Assembly (NCBI GenBank): GCA_022843325.1
Contig: JALHNV010000025.1
Location: 1-42,393 of the forward strand
Source of the DNA: Pseudolabrys sp.
GTDB lineage: Bacteria > Pseudomonadota > Alphaproteobacteria > Rhizobiales > Xanthobacteraceae
Reading direction: 5' to 3'
DNA length: 42,393 bases
A program made the position numbers and the translations under genes. Shown here one piece after another: positions 34,366 through 42,393 of the stretch. Numbering within the stretch: the first letter of the stretch is position 1; each line of letters begins with the position of its first letter. Below the pieces are notes generated by a model. That model was not told the DNA's origin and did no database searches. It saw nothing but the letters and a program-made list of their open reading frames with translations.

Positions 34366-36915
34366 ATGCCGGAGACCATCCGGACGGCGAACGAGAGATG
34401 TCGTTCTCGTCCGCAGCGAAACGGATTCCTGGCCATCTGCGCGATCGCAACGCTGTGCGCCGCGGCCCTTCCCGCCATCGGCGTGACCACGCCGGCGCAA
34501 GCCCAAGCCCAAGCTCAAACCGAGACGGGTTCGGTCTTCGCCGAGGCCATCGGCGGCGCCACCACCACCCTCGGCGATCAGGACGTCACCGTACTGGCGC
34601 TGACGCTGGGCATGGTCTTCTTTGCCCTGCTCGCCGCCATCGTGCTGTTGCGCGCACGCCGCGACGCCGCGCGCAGCGATGTGGCCGCGCGCGACCAGGT
34701 CGTCGAACTGCATGCCGAAGTCGACCGGCTCAAGGCACTGCTGATGTCGGAGCCGCAGGTCCTGGTGGCCTGGGCCGCCGGCAAGGAAGAGCCGGAAATC
34801 CTCGGCGACTCCGGCCTGATCGCGCCCGGCAGCGTGATCGAGCGGGTGCTCGCCTTCGGCAACTGGCTGGAGCCCGCGGCCGCGCAGCGCATGGAACACG
34901 CCGTCGAGACCTTGCGCAGTCAGGGCCGCGGCTTCGTCATGACGCTGACCACGCGCGCGGGACGGCCGGTCGAAGCCGAAGGCCGCGCCATCGGCGGCCG
35001 CGCCGTGCTGCGTCTGCGCGATGTCAGCGGCATCGAACGCGAACTGGTTGACCTCGCCTCCCGCCACGACAAGCTCAACAGCGATGTCGAAACCATGAAG
35101 GCGCTGCTCGATTCGCTGCCGGCGCCGGTATGGGCACGCGACGCCAATGGCCGCCTGATTTTCGTCAACCGGGCCTATGCCAGCGCCGTCGAAGCCGAAG
35201 ATGCCGCCGACGCCGTCAAACGCGACCTCGAACTGCTTGACCGCGCCGGGCGCGACGAACTCGCCCGCGCCCGCACCGCCGGCGAACCCTACGCCGGCCG
35301 GCTGCCGGCGATCGCCGCCGGCCAGCGGCGCATCTTTGACGTGATCGACGCTCCGAGCGGCGCCGGCAGCGCCGGCATGGCCATCGACCGCACCGACCTG
35401 GAAGCGATGCGCACCGAACTGACGCGCATGGCGGACGCGCATCGCCGCGTGCTCGACCAGCTTGCGACCGGCGTCGCCGTCTTCAACGTCGACCGCAAGC
35501 TGACGTTCTACAATACGGCGTTCCGTTCGCTGTTCGACCTCAACGCGGGCCTGCTCGACCAGACGCCGACCGATTCGGCCGTGCTCGACACCCTGCGCAG
35601 CAACCGCAAACTGCCGGAGCAGCAGGACTTCCGGCAGTGGAAGCAGCAGCTTTACGAAGCCTACCGGTCGGTCGAGCCGAAGGAGCAGATGTGGCACCTG
35701 CCCGACGGGCGCACCTTGCGCGTCGTCACCACGCCCAACCCGGAAGGCGGCGTGACCTATCTCTACGACGACGTGACCGAGCGGCTGGACATGCACCGGC
35801 GCTACGCGGCGCTGATCAAGGTGCAGGGTGAGACGCTCGACCATCTGGCCGAAGCGGTCGCGGTGTTCGGCAGCGATGGCCGCGTGCGGCTGCACAACTC
35901 GGCGTTCCAGCGGATGTGGAAGCTCGGCACCGAGGCGCTCGACGCCCATCCGCATGTCGAAGCGGTGACCGCCTGGTGCCAGGCGCTGCACGACGACAAT
36001 ACGGTGTGGCGCGAGCTGCGCGGCGCCGTGACCGCGATCGACGGCCGCGAGCCGGTGATCGGCCGGATCGAGCGCCGCGACGGCGTAATGATCGACATGA
36101 CCACCATGCCGCTGCCGGACGGCGCCACGCTGGTCACCTTCCAGGACGTCACCGACACCGTGAATGTCGAACGCGCGCTGCGCGAGCGCAATGAGGCGCT
36201 GGTGGCCGCCGACGGCATCAAGATCGATTTCGTGCATCACGTCAGCTACGAACTGCGCTCGCCGCTCACCAACATCATCGGCTTCGCCAACCTGCTCGGC
36301 GATCCGGCCTTCGGCGCGCTCAACGACAAGCAGCACGAATATCTCGGCTACATCACCACCTCGACGAACGCGCTGCTGGCGCTGATCAACAACATCCTCG
36401 ATCTCGCGACCATCGACGCCGGCGCCATGACGCTCAATCTGAGCGAGGTCGACATCCGGGCCAGCATGGACGCCGCCGCCGAAGGCGTGCAGGACCGGCT
36501 GATCAAGAACAACATCACGCTCGATATTCAGGCCGCGGCGCGCATCGGCAGCTTCCCGGCCGACGAACGCCGGCTGCGGCAGATATTGTTCAATCTGCTG
36601 TCCAACGCCGTCGGCTTCTCGTCGCCGGGCGGCACGATCACGCTGACCGCGGAGCGCCACGCCGACGCCGTGGCGTTCACCGTGGTCGACCACGGCCCCG
36701 GGATACCGCCGGAATCCGCCGACAAGGTGTTCGACTGGTTTGAAACTGACTCGCGCGGCTCGCAGCATCGCGGCACAGGGCTCGGCCTGTCGCTGGTGCG
36801 CTCCTTCGTCGAACTGCACGGCGGCAGCGTGACCATCGACTCGACGCTCGGCGAGGGCACCACGGTCACCTGCATCTTCCCGGTCGCGCATGCGGCCAAG
36901 CAAAGCGCGGCGTAG
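34366..36915 (+). CDS. divL: DivL-type sensor kinase with Tyr in place of the phospho-accepting His
   Basis: DivL is the cell-fate and cell-cycle pseudokinase that reads DivK and steers the CckA-ChpT-CtrA relay in alphaproteobacteria. The 849-residue product has an N-terminal hydrophobic stretch and a membrane helix at about 72-95 (VTVLALTLGMVFFALLAAIVLL), then a coiled stretch and several PAS-like domains (about 230-590). The dimerisation/H-box region is HHVSYELRSPLTNIIGFANLL. The residue where histidine kinases carry the phosphorylated His is Tyr628, the hallmark of DivL (Caulobacter Tyr550). The ATPase domain is intact: FNLLSNAVGFSSPGG (N box), DHGPGIPPE (G1) and HRGTGLGLSLV (G2). Neighbours tsaE, murU-like and addB downstream fit rhizobial divL loci. 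Confidence 0.9.
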   Translation: MPETIRTANERCRSRPQRNGFLAICAIATLCAAALPAIGVTTPAQAQAQAQTETGSVFAEAIGGATTTLGDQDVTVLALTLGMVFFALLAAIVLLRARRDAARSDVAARDQVVELHAEVDRLKALLMSEPQVLVAWAAGKEEPEILGDSGLIAPGSVIERVLAFGNWLEPAAAQRMEHAVETLRSQGRGFVMTLTTRAGRPVEAEGRAIGGRAVLRLRDVSGIERELVDLASRHDKLNSDVETMKALLDSLPAPVWARDANGRLIFVNRAYASAVEAEDAADAVKRDLELLDRAGRDELARARTAGEPYAGRLPAIAAGQRRIFDVIDAPSGAGSAGMAIDRTDLEAMRTELTRMADAHRRVLDQLATGVAVFNVDRKLTFYNTAFRSLFDLNAGLLDQTPTDSAVLDTLRSNRKLPEQQDFRQWKQQLYEAYRSVEPKEQMWHLPDGRTLRVVTTPNPEGGVTYLYDDVTERLDMHRRYAALIKVQGETLDHLAEAVAVFGSDGRVRLHNSAFQRMWKLGTEALDAHPHVEAVTAWCQALHDDNTVWRELRGAVTAIDGREPVIGRIERRDGVMIDMTTMPLPDGATLVTFQDVTDTVNVERALRERNEALVAADGIKIDFVHHVSYELRSPLTNIIGFANLLGDPAFGALNDKQHEYLGYITTSTNALLALINNILDLATIDAGAMTLNLSEVDIRASMDAAAEGVQDRLIKNNITLDIQAAARIGSFPADERRLRQILFNLLSNAVGFSSPGGTITLTAERHADAVAFTVVDHGPGIPPESADKVFDWFETDSRGSQHRGTGLGLSLVRSFVELHGGSVTIDSTLGEGTTVTCIFPVAHAAKQSAA

Positions 36916-36964
36916 TTTAAAGCTGTCGTGCTCGTCTAAAGCAGAGCGACACGCTGTGAGCGCT

Positions 36965-37107
36965 CCTCTCTCCGTTGGGGAGAGGGTGGGGGTGAGGGGG
37001 GAAGTGACTCTCGATAGAGCAGAACCCCTCACCCAGATCGCCATAACGCGTCGGAGACGCGCGTTAACGCGCTTATGCGCGATCCGACCTCTCCCGATGG
37101 GAGAGGT
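36965..37107. repeat. Compound GC-rich intergenic hairpin array
   Basis: Between divL and the amidohydrolase lie several inverted repeats in a row: CCTCTCTCC/GGGGAGAGG near 36965-36985, GGGTGAGGGG (36990-36999) with CCCCTCACCC (37025-37034), and ACCTCTCCC-GAT-GGGAGAGGT (37087-37107). This 'cctctcccc..ggggagaggg..ggtgagggg' layout is a well-known style of dispersed intergenic repeat in Bradyrhizobium-like genomes. It separates convergent transcription units. Confidence 0.65.
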
Positions 37108-37152
37108 GAAGAGAGCCTCTCTGCCCTCGATTCAGGGCGAGGAAAATGTCCT

Positions 37153-38013
37153 CTAGAACCCGTACAGCGCCGCCGGATTGTCGACCAGTATTTGCTTGCG
37201 CAGGGCAGCGTCGGGGATCCACTCCTGCAACAGGTCGAGCAGGTCGGCATCGTTCGGCATGACGCCCTTGTGCGCGGGATGCGGCCAGTCGCTGCCCCAG
37301 ACCAGCCGCCGCGGCGCGGCCTCGGCCAGCGCACGGGCGTAGGGCGCCAGATCGCCGTAAATGGGCCCCTGCTCCGATAGCCGGTAGGCGCCGGTGATCT
37401 TGACCCAGCAATGACCGAGCTTGATCAGACGCAGCAGCGCCTGAAACGCCGGCTGCTGCAATCCGTCAGCCGGCTTCACCATCGCCATGTGGTCTATGAC
37501 GAAGGGGCATGTGAGCTTGGCCAGACGCGGGGCCAGTTGAATGAGATGCCCCGGCTTGACCATGAGCTGAAGGTGCCAGCCCAGTTCCTTCATGCGGTCG
37601 GCATAAAATTCGAGATCCTCCGGCGGAAGACCGCCGGCATGCGCCATGATGAAGCGCACGCCGCAGACGCCGCGCTCTTCCAGCGCGTCCAGTTCGGCGT
37701 CGGTGGTTTCCTTCGGCACGGTGACCACGGCGCGGAACGGCAGGCCGATCTCGGCGACGCCGTCGAGCTGACAGCGGTTGTCGAGCTTGTAGACGCTGGC
37801 CTGAACCGCAACGACACGCTCGACGCCGAGCGCGTCGAAATGCCGGCGCGCCATTTGCGGCGTCGCATCCGGCGGCGTGTATTCGCGGTCGGGATCGTAG
37901 GGATATTTCGAGGCCGGTCCGAACAGGTGAAAATGCGTGTCGGTTGTACCCGGCGGGGCTTTCAAACGCGGCACCCGTGGCGAGAGGTCGGGTCCTTGGC
38001 ACTGTTCGGTCAT
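37153..38013 (-). CDS. Amidohydrolase (2-pyrone-4,6-dicarboxylate hydrolase LigI-like)
   Basis: This 286-residue protein of the metal-dependent amidohydrolase superfamily is nearest in style to LigI, which opens 2-pyrone-4,6-dicarboxylate in protocatechuate breakdown. It shows the metal HxH in TDTHFHLFGP, VVAVQASVYKLDN, GVCGVRFIMAHAGG, a further conserved His in CPFVIDHMAM, and the catalytic Asp in VWGSDWPHPAH. No aromatic-degradation gene adjoins it, so the true substrate is open; lactonase activity on another compound is equally possible. ATG 38013 is chosen because GAGGA lies seven bases upstream, while ATG 38019 would have no spacing. Confidence 0.85.
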   Translation of the reverse strand: MTEQCQGPDLSPRVPRLKAPPGTTDTHFHLFGPASKYPYDPDREYTPPDATPQMARRHFDALGVERVVAVQASVYKLDNRCQLDGVAEIGLPFRAVVTVPKETTDAELDALEERGVCGVRFIMAHAGGLPPEDLEFYADRMKELGWHLQLMVKPGHLIQLAPRLAKLTCPFVIDHMAMVKPADGLQQPAFQALLRLIKLGHCWVKITGAYRLSEQGPIYGDLAPYARALAEAAPRRLVWGSDWPHPAHKGVMPNDADLLDLLQEWIPDAALRKQILVDNPAALYGF

Positions 38014-38134
38014 CGGCATTCCTCGGCACTGATCCCATTTTGAATCAGAATGCCGATCAACCACGGTCCGAACGTGAGAGCAAGACATCCCGTCGAATGG
38101 CAGCCAATCACTCAAAAGGCTGCAACACGGGCAC

Positions 38135-38168
38135 AAAAAAAGACCTCCGCGGCGGACCGCGGAGGTCT
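38135..38168 (-). terminator. Rho-independent terminator of the glycine-rich secreted protein gene
   Basis: On the minus strand AGACCTCCGCGG pairs perfectly with CCGCGGAGGTCT around a four-base loop and runs into seven T residues. It lies 13 bases after the stop of the 38182-38577 gene. Confidence 0.92.
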
Positions 38169-38181
38169 GATTCAGTTTCGA

Positions 38182-38577
38182 CTAGCGACGCGCAACGCGA
38201 CGATGGTGACGCGGAGCGCCGTGGGCCATGTATTCGCCGTTAACGCAGTGCGCCTTGTTCATGCCCAAGATGGCCTGGAAGCCCGCGCACTTCTGCGTGA
38301 AGGCATCGATCAGCACTACAGTGCCGACGCCCGCCACGCCGCCAACCACTGCGGCACCGGCTACTGTCGTCGGAAATGCAGCGATGAATGCGCTGTTGCC
38401 ATACCAGCCATTATAAAGACCGACACCGACAGCGGTACCGACAACGGCGCCTGCGACGGGCGCAGCGTAGCGGTACGTGTGCGGATAACGCTCATCGACC
38501 ATCTGCTGCGCCAGCACCGGCGTCGAAGCGGCCGCGAGCGTGGCAGCAACACAAAGACCCTTGATTATATTACGCAT
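38182..38577 (-). CDS. Small exported glycine-zipper-like protein of unknown function
   Basis: I do not recognise this 131-residue protein. It starts with a signal peptide (RNIIKGLCVAATLAAASTPVLAQ). A hydrophobic Gly/Ala/Val-rich region (about 40-95) contains repeated GxxxG-like steps (AGAVVGTAVGVGLYNG; AGAAVVGGVAGVGTVVLIDAF), suggesting membrane association or oligomer packing. The tail has two cysteines (QKCAGFQAILGMNKAHC) that could form a disulfide in the periplasm and a basic His/Arg end (APRHHRRVARR). ATG 38577 has AGGAAC upstream. It is monocistronic with a perfect terminator, consistent with a real, possibly well-expressed gene. Confidence 0.75.
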   Translation of the reverse strand: MRNIIKGLCVAATLAAASTPVLAQQMVDERYPHTYRYAAPVAGAVVGTAVGVGLYNGWYGNSAFIAAFPTTVAGAAVVGGVAGVGTVVLIDAFTQKCAGFQAILGMNKAHCVNGEYMAHGAPRHHRRVARR

Positions 38578-38816
38578 CGTAAAAGTTCCTTTATTCGGAT
38601 GCCCCGTTGCAGGACAAACGTCAGTGAGAGGCAGGCGTTCCAAAACGCCGCCGTGTAAAACGACACACCACATTCGATCGTGTCATTGGTGTGGCAGCGC
38701 GCGGAAATTGCACCCGGGAAAGGGTGATAACGCGGCGATACGAGGGCGAATGAACTCTATGGTCCATTGCGGGCTCCGCCGTCTATAAGACATTTCCCGA
38801 CACCGCGGATGATTCG

Positions 38817-40358
38817 ATGTTTCCGACCACCACCGGCGGCTACAGCTTTACGGTGGCACTGGCCGACGAGCAGGCCACGCGCCGGCTGGTGGTCGATATC
38901 GCCGCGGTCCTGGGGCCGGGCGACCTGGTGACGCTGTCCGGCGACCTTGGCGCCGGCAAGAGCACTTTCGCCCGCGCTTTGATTCGCCATCTCGGCGGCG
39001 ATGAAACCATCGAAGTGCCGAGCCCGACGTTTACACTCATGCAGGTTTACGACCTGCCCCGCTTCCCGCTGGTGCATGCCGACCTGTACCGGCTGAGCGG
39101 CCCGTCGGAACTGGCCGAACTCGGGTTTGAAGACGTCTCCGAGGGCGCGGTGACGCTTCTGGAATGGCCTGACCGTGCCGCCGGCTTCCTGCCGCCCGAC
39201 CGCCTCGACGTGGCGCTGACTTTGGTACCGCAGCAGGGCGAGACGTTCCGGCATGCCCGCGTCACCGGCTATGGCGCCTTCGCGCCGCGCGCCGAACGCA
39301 TCGCCATGATCCGCCGGTTCTTGGCCCGCGCCGGTTTCGGCCAGGCCGAACGCCGCCACATGCAGGGCGACGCCTCGACCCGCGCCTATGAACGGTTGTC
39401 GATCGACCGCGCCCATTATGTGCTGATGAATTCGCCGCGGCGGCCGGACGGACCGGCGGTCCGCGACGGCAAGCCCTACAGCGCCATCGCTCATCTCGCC
39501 GAGGACGTGACGCCGTTCATCGCCATGGCGCGCGCGCTGCGTGAACGCGGCCTTTCGGCCCCGGCGATTATCGCCTCCGACCGCGACAACGGCTTGCTGC
39601 TGCTGGAAGATCTCGGCCAGGAAACCGTGGTGGCGGGCAAACCGCCGGCGCCCATCGAGCCGCGTTACGAAGCCGCCGTCGATGTGCTGGCCGAGCTGCA
39701 CCGCGAGCCCGTCCCCGATCTGCTCGCCGTCGAGCCGGGCGTGGACTACCAGGTGCCGCGATACGACATCGATGCGATGATGATCGAAGTCGAATTGCTG
39801 CTCGACTGGTATCTGCCGAAGCTCGAGGCGAAATTGTCCGACACCAAGCGGCAATCGTACCTGGTGCTGTGGCGCGACGCGCTGCAACCGGCACTCGACG
39901 CCGAGCCGACCTGGGTGCTGCGCGATTTTCATTCGCCCAATATCATGTGGCTGCCGGATCGCGCGGGTATCGCGCGCGTCGGACTGCTCGATTTTCAGGA
40001 TGCGGTCATGGGACCCGCCGCCTACGATGTCGCCTCGCTGCTGCAGGACGCCCGCGTCGACGTCGCCGAGCTGACCGAGATCGCGCTGCTGTCGCGCTAC
40101 ACCCGCGCCCGGCTCAAGGCCGACCCGGACTTCGACGCCCCCGCCTTTGTGCGCCTCTATGCGACGCTGGCGGCGCAGCGCGCCTCGAAGATCCTCGGCA
40201 TCTTCGCGCGGCTCGACATGCGCGACGGCAAGCCGCAATATTTGCGTCATCTGCCGCGCGTATGGAGCTATCTGCAACGGTCGCTGGCGCACCCCTCGCT
40301 GGCGCCGCTGCAATCGTGGTACAGGGCGAATATCCCGCCGCTAAAGGCGCTGAAATGA
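38817..40358 (+). CDS. tsaE: TsaE / AmgK-like phosphotransferase fusion
   Basis: This is a 513-residue two-domain protein. Residues 1-155 are TsaE, the ATPase of the t6A37 tRNA modification complex (TsaB-TsaD-TsaE), with P-loop LSGDLGAGKSTFARALI, then VPSPTFTLMQVYD, HADLYRL and LLEWPDRA. Residues about 165-513 are an aminoglycoside-phosphotransferase-like kinase resembling AmgK, which phosphorylates MurNAc/GlcNAc at C1 in cell-wall recycling. Its marks are LLLLEDLGQE, catalytic Asp in VLRDFHSPNIMW, and metal-binding LLDFQDAVMGPAAYDVASLLQD. The next gene is a MurU-like uridylyltransferase overlapping by four bases, which supports the AmgK reading. The fusion is, as far as I know, a regular feature of rhizobia. 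Confidence 0.92.
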   Translation: MFPTTTGGYSFTVALADEQATRRLVVDIAAVLGPGDLVTLSGDLGAGKSTFARALIRHLGGDETIEVPSPTFTLMQVYDLPRFPLVHADLYRLSGPSELAELGFEDVSEGAVTLLEWPDRAAGFLPPDRLDVALTLVPQQGETFRHARVTGYGAFAPRAERIAMIRRFLARAGFGQAERRHMQGDASTRAYERLSIDRAHYVLMNSPRRPDGPAVRDGKPYSAIAHLAEDVTPFIAMARALRERGLSAPAIIASDRDNGLLLLEDLGQETVVAGKPPAPIEPRYEAAVDVLAELHREPVPDLLAVEPGVDYQVPRYDIDAMMIEVELLLDWYLPKLEAKLSDTKRQSYLVLWRDALQPALDAEPTWVLRDFHSPNIMWLPDRAGIARVGLLDFQDAVMGPAAYDVASLLQDARVDVAELTEIALLSRYTRARLKADPDFDAPAFVRLYATLAAQRASKILGIFARLDMRDGKPQYLRHLPRVWSYLQRSLAHPSLAPLQSWYRANIPPLKALK

Positions 40359-41092
40359 CCGACTCGCCGACCCGACATGCGCCGCGCCGCGCCATGGTGC
40401 TGGCCGCCGGCCTTGGCACGCGCATGCGTCCGCTCACCGATACGATGCCGAAGCCGCTGGTGCGCGTCGACGGCCGTGCGCTGCTCGATCACGTGCTCGA
40501 CCGGCTCGATGACGCCGGCGTCGAGCGCGCCGTGATCAATGTGCACTATCTCGCCGACCAGATCATCGCGCACACCGCGAAGCGGACGAGACCGCAGATC
40601 GTCATTTCCGACGAGCGCGGCCTGCTGCTCGATACCGGCGGCGGCGTGGTCAAAGCTCTCCCCGAACTCGGCGAGGCGCCGTTCTTCCACATCAATTCCG
40701 ACACCATCTGGATCGACGGCGTCAAACCGAACCTGACGCGGCTGGCGGAAAGCTTCGATCCCGCAACGATGGATGCCTTGCTGCTGTTGGCGTCGACTGC
40801 CGGCAGCGTCGGCTATGACGGCCGCGGCGATTTCACCATGGCGCCGGATGGGCGGCTGCAGCGCCGCGCCGAGCGCGCGGTGGCGCCCTTTGTCTATGCC
40901 GGTGCGGCGATCTTGTCCCCCGCGCTGTTTGATCGTGCTCCGCCGGGCGCGTTCTCGCTGACGAAACTGTTCGATCGCGCCGCGGAAGCAGGCCGCCTCG
41001 CCGGTCTGCGGCTCGAAGGGCTGTGGATGCATGTCGGCACACCCGACTCGATTGCCGAAGCCGAAAGCGCAATCCGCGACAGCACGGGCTGA
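40355..41092 (+). CDS. murU: Nucleotidyltransferase (MurU-like, N-acetylmuramate-1-phosphate uridylyltransferase)
   Basis: MurU makes UDP-MurNAc from MurNAc-1-phosphate in the salvage route that bypasses fosfomycin-sensitive synthesis. The 245-residue protein has the sugar-phosphate nucleotidyltransferase signature VLAAGLGTRMRPLTDTMPKPLVRV. It continues with INVHYLADQI, LLLDTGGGVVKAL, a metal-binding Asp in FFHINSDTIWID, and WMHVGTPDSIAEAE. ATG 40355 overlaps the stop of the TsaE-AmgK gene (ATGA), indicating coupled translation and a shared pathway. A sugar other than MurNAc is possible; the AmgK pairing makes MurU the best guess. Confidence 0.85.
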   Translation: MTDSPTRHAPRRAMVLAAGLGTRMRPLTDTMPKPLVRVDGRALLDHVLDRLDDAGVERAVINVHYLADQIIAHTAKRTRPQIVISDERGLLLDTGGGVVKALPELGEAPFFHINSDTIWIDGVKPNLTRLAESFDPATMDALLLLASTAGSVGYDGRGDFTMAPDGRLQRRAERAVAPFVYAGAAILSPALFDRAPPGAFSLTKLFDRAAEAGRLAGLRLEGLWMHVGTPDSIAEAESAIRDSTG

Positions 41093-41118
41093 AGCGCCGT
41101 CCGTGCTATGATTCGCGC

Positions 41119-42393
41119 ATGCCGGTTGTGCCCCCCCGCGTCTTCAATATTCCCGCTTCAACGCCGTTTCTGCCGGCGCTGATCGGCGCGCTGGGCAACG
41201 GCCTGCTGGTGCCCGGCTTTCCGGCCACGCGCGAACCGCTCGAACTGGCCCGCGCCACGCTCTATCTGCCGACCCGGCGCGCCTGCCGGCTGGCGCGCGA
41301 GGCCTTTCTCGACGCGCTCGACGGCGAGGCGGCGATCCTGCCGCGCATCGTGCCGCTCGGCGACATCGACGAAGACGAGATCATCTTTGCCCAGGCGGCG
41401 ACGGGCGGCATCGCCGAGCCGTCGCTGACGCTGCCGCGCGGCATCGAATCGCTGGAGCGCCGGCTGTTGCTGGCGCAACTGATCCTGCAATGGGCCAACA
41501 CCGCCGAAGTGCGCGGCGCCGCCGGCTCGCCGCTGATCGCCAACACGCCGGCGGCGGCGCTGGGCCTCGCCGACGACCTGGCGCGGTTGATGGACGACAT
41601 GACGACGCGGCAGATCGGCTGGGACCGGCTCGACACGCTGGTGCCGGACGACCTCGACGAGTTCTGGCAGAAATCGTTGCGCTTTCTCAAGATTGCCCGC
41701 GATTTCTGGCCGGCCCGGCTCGCCGAATTGGGCCGCATCGAGCAGGCGGAACGGCGCGACCGGCTGATCGAAGCCGAAGCCCGGCGTCTCGCCGACAGCA
41801 ACGCGCCGGTGATCGCCGCAGGCTCGACCGGCTCGATGCCGGCCACCGCGCGGCTGCTCGCCACCATCGCCAAACTGCCGCAGGGCGCGGTGGTGCTGCC
41901 GGGGCTCGACACCGATCTCGATGACGATTCGTGGCGAACCATCGGCGGCACCGCCGACGACCCGACGCATGACGGCGCCGCCTGCGCCGGACACGCCCAG
42001 TTCGCCATGCACGCGCTGCTGGAGCGCATCGGCATCGGCCGCAGCGAGGTCATAACGCTGGGTGATCCGGCATTGCACAGCCGCGAGCGGCTGGTGTCCG
42101 AGGCGCTCCGTCCCGCCGCCACCACCGACCGCTGGCAGCAGCGCCGCAGCGCCGGCGGCTTCGACGCCGCCGCCGCCCGTGCGGTTGCGACGCTGGGCAT
42201 GATCGAGGCCGCCAATGCCGAGGAAGAGGCGCTGGCGATTGCCGTGGCGCTGCGCGAGGCGATCGAGACGCCCGGCAAGACCGCCGCGCTGGTGACGCCC
42301 GACCGGGCGCTGGCGCGCCGTGTGGTGGCGGCGCTGCAACGCTGGCAGGTGCCGGTGGACGATTCCGGCGGCGACGCGCTCGCCGACACGCCC
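41119..42393 (+). CDS. addB: Double-strand break repair protein AddB (3' end cut by window edge)
   Basis: AddB is one half of the AddAB helicase-nuclease that resects DNA double-strand breaks and reads Chi-like sites. The frame is open for 425 codons from ATG 41119 to the window end. The alphaproteobacterial AddB pattern is visible: VFNIPASTPFLPALIGAL, ATLYLPTRRACRLAREAFLD, LPRIVPLGDIDEDE and RRLLLAQLILQWA. VIAAGSTGSMPATARLLATIAKLPQGAVVLPGLD and PDRALARRVVAALQRWQVPVDDSGGD follow. The C-terminal nuclease domain and iron-sulfur cysteines would lie beyond the window. It follows murU by 26 bases; addA is expected next. Confidence 0.93.
   Translation, partial: MPVVPPRVFNIPASTPFLPALIGALGNGLLVPGFPATREPLELARATLYLPTRRACRLAREAFLDALDGEAAILPRIVPLGDIDEDEIIFAQAATGGIAEPSLTLPRGIESLERRLLLAQLILQWANTAEVRGAAGSPLIANTPAAALGLADDLARLMDDMTTRQIGWDRLDTLVPDDLDEFWQKSLRFLKIARDFWPARLAELGRIEQAERRDRLIEAEARRLADSNAPVIAAGSTGSMPATARLLATIAKLPQGAVVLPGLDTDLDDDSWRTIGGTADDPTHDGAACAGHAQFAMHALLERIGIGRSEVITLGDPALHSRERLVSEALRPAATTDRWQQRRSAGGFDAAAARAVATLGMIEAANAEEEALAIAVALREAIETPGKTAALVTPDRALARRVVAALQRWQVPVDDSGGDALADTP

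Noticed and set aside
34180..37044. Very long open frame (about 950 codons) on the minus strand opposite divL
   Set aside because: It mirrors the codon pattern of divL, gives low-complexity His/Asp/Gln-rich protein without motifs, and is typical of antisense frames in GC-rich genomes.
36916..37152. Possible CRISPR array
   Set aside because: The repeats are inverted hairpins with no regularly spaced direct repeats, and no cas gene is present.
38757..40313. Long minus-strand open frame opposite tsaE-amgK
   Set aside because: The plus-strand protein has clear TsaE and kinase motifs; the minus product is motif-free shadow sequence.

Overview
GC-rich alphaproteobacterial chromosome, most likely a Hyphomicrobiales (Rhizobiales) member near Bradyrhizobium, Rhodopseudomonas or Pseudolabrys. 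The pointers are an Irr regulator with a GCPWH heme motif, the nusA/infB-type operon ending in rpsO-pnp, the order mutM/ubiE/ubiB ... coaBC/dut, a DivL-type tyrosine 'histidine kinase', a TsaE-phosphotransferase fusion, and alphaproteobacterial AddB. Genes were recognised from translated motifs and no database was searched. No rRNA, tRNA, CRISPR array, transposase or phage gene was seen, and no gene-free stretch exceeds about 300 bases.

Layout. 1-6.35 kb: translation and RNA operon infB (5' cut by the window edge), rbfA, truB, rpsO, pnp, ending in a strong terminator. 6.4-10.9 kb: a NIPSNAP protein, then oxidative-stress genes: Tat-exported superoxide dismutase, oxyR, and divergent katG. 11-14.5 kb: fabA-fabB-fabI (unsaturated fatty acid synthesis), divergent from irr. 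14.5-23.4 kb: an envelope and metabolic mix: SH3 protein, 2-hydroxyacid dehydrogenase, two transglutaminase-like proteins, an N-formylglutamate amidohydrolase-like protein, a zinc-site-less MoeB-like E1 protein, a degenerate trypsin-like protein, enoyl-CoA hydratase and an orphan TctC-type binding protein. 23.6-26.9 kb: mutM, divergent from ubiE-ubiB. 26.96-31.7 kb: an accessory-looking block of seven close-packed minus-strand genes for small SRPBCC, VOC and DUF proteins with MarR and ArsR regulators, lying between ubiB and coaBC. 31.8-34.2 kb: coaBC with an N-terminal ribbon-helix-helix domain, dut, and an Rrf2 regulator. 34.4-42.4 kb: divL, a LigI-like amidohydrolase, a glycine-zipper secreted protein, tsaE-amgK, murU and addB (3' cut by the window edge).

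Most striking points. The CoA-biosynthesis enzyme CoaBC starts (TTG) with about 40 residues resembling a FitA/VapB-type antitoxin DNA-binding domain. A perfect 17-bp palindrome overlaps the -10 of its predicted promoter, so autoregulation by an essential enzyme is a testable idea. The SRPBCC/VOC block carries operator-like palindromes at both regulators, and its marR transcript is predicted to be leaderless. Two 87-bp inverted-repeat elements and a family of CCTCCCC/GGGGAGG hairpins are scattered through the window, one hairpin lying inside the truB reading frame.
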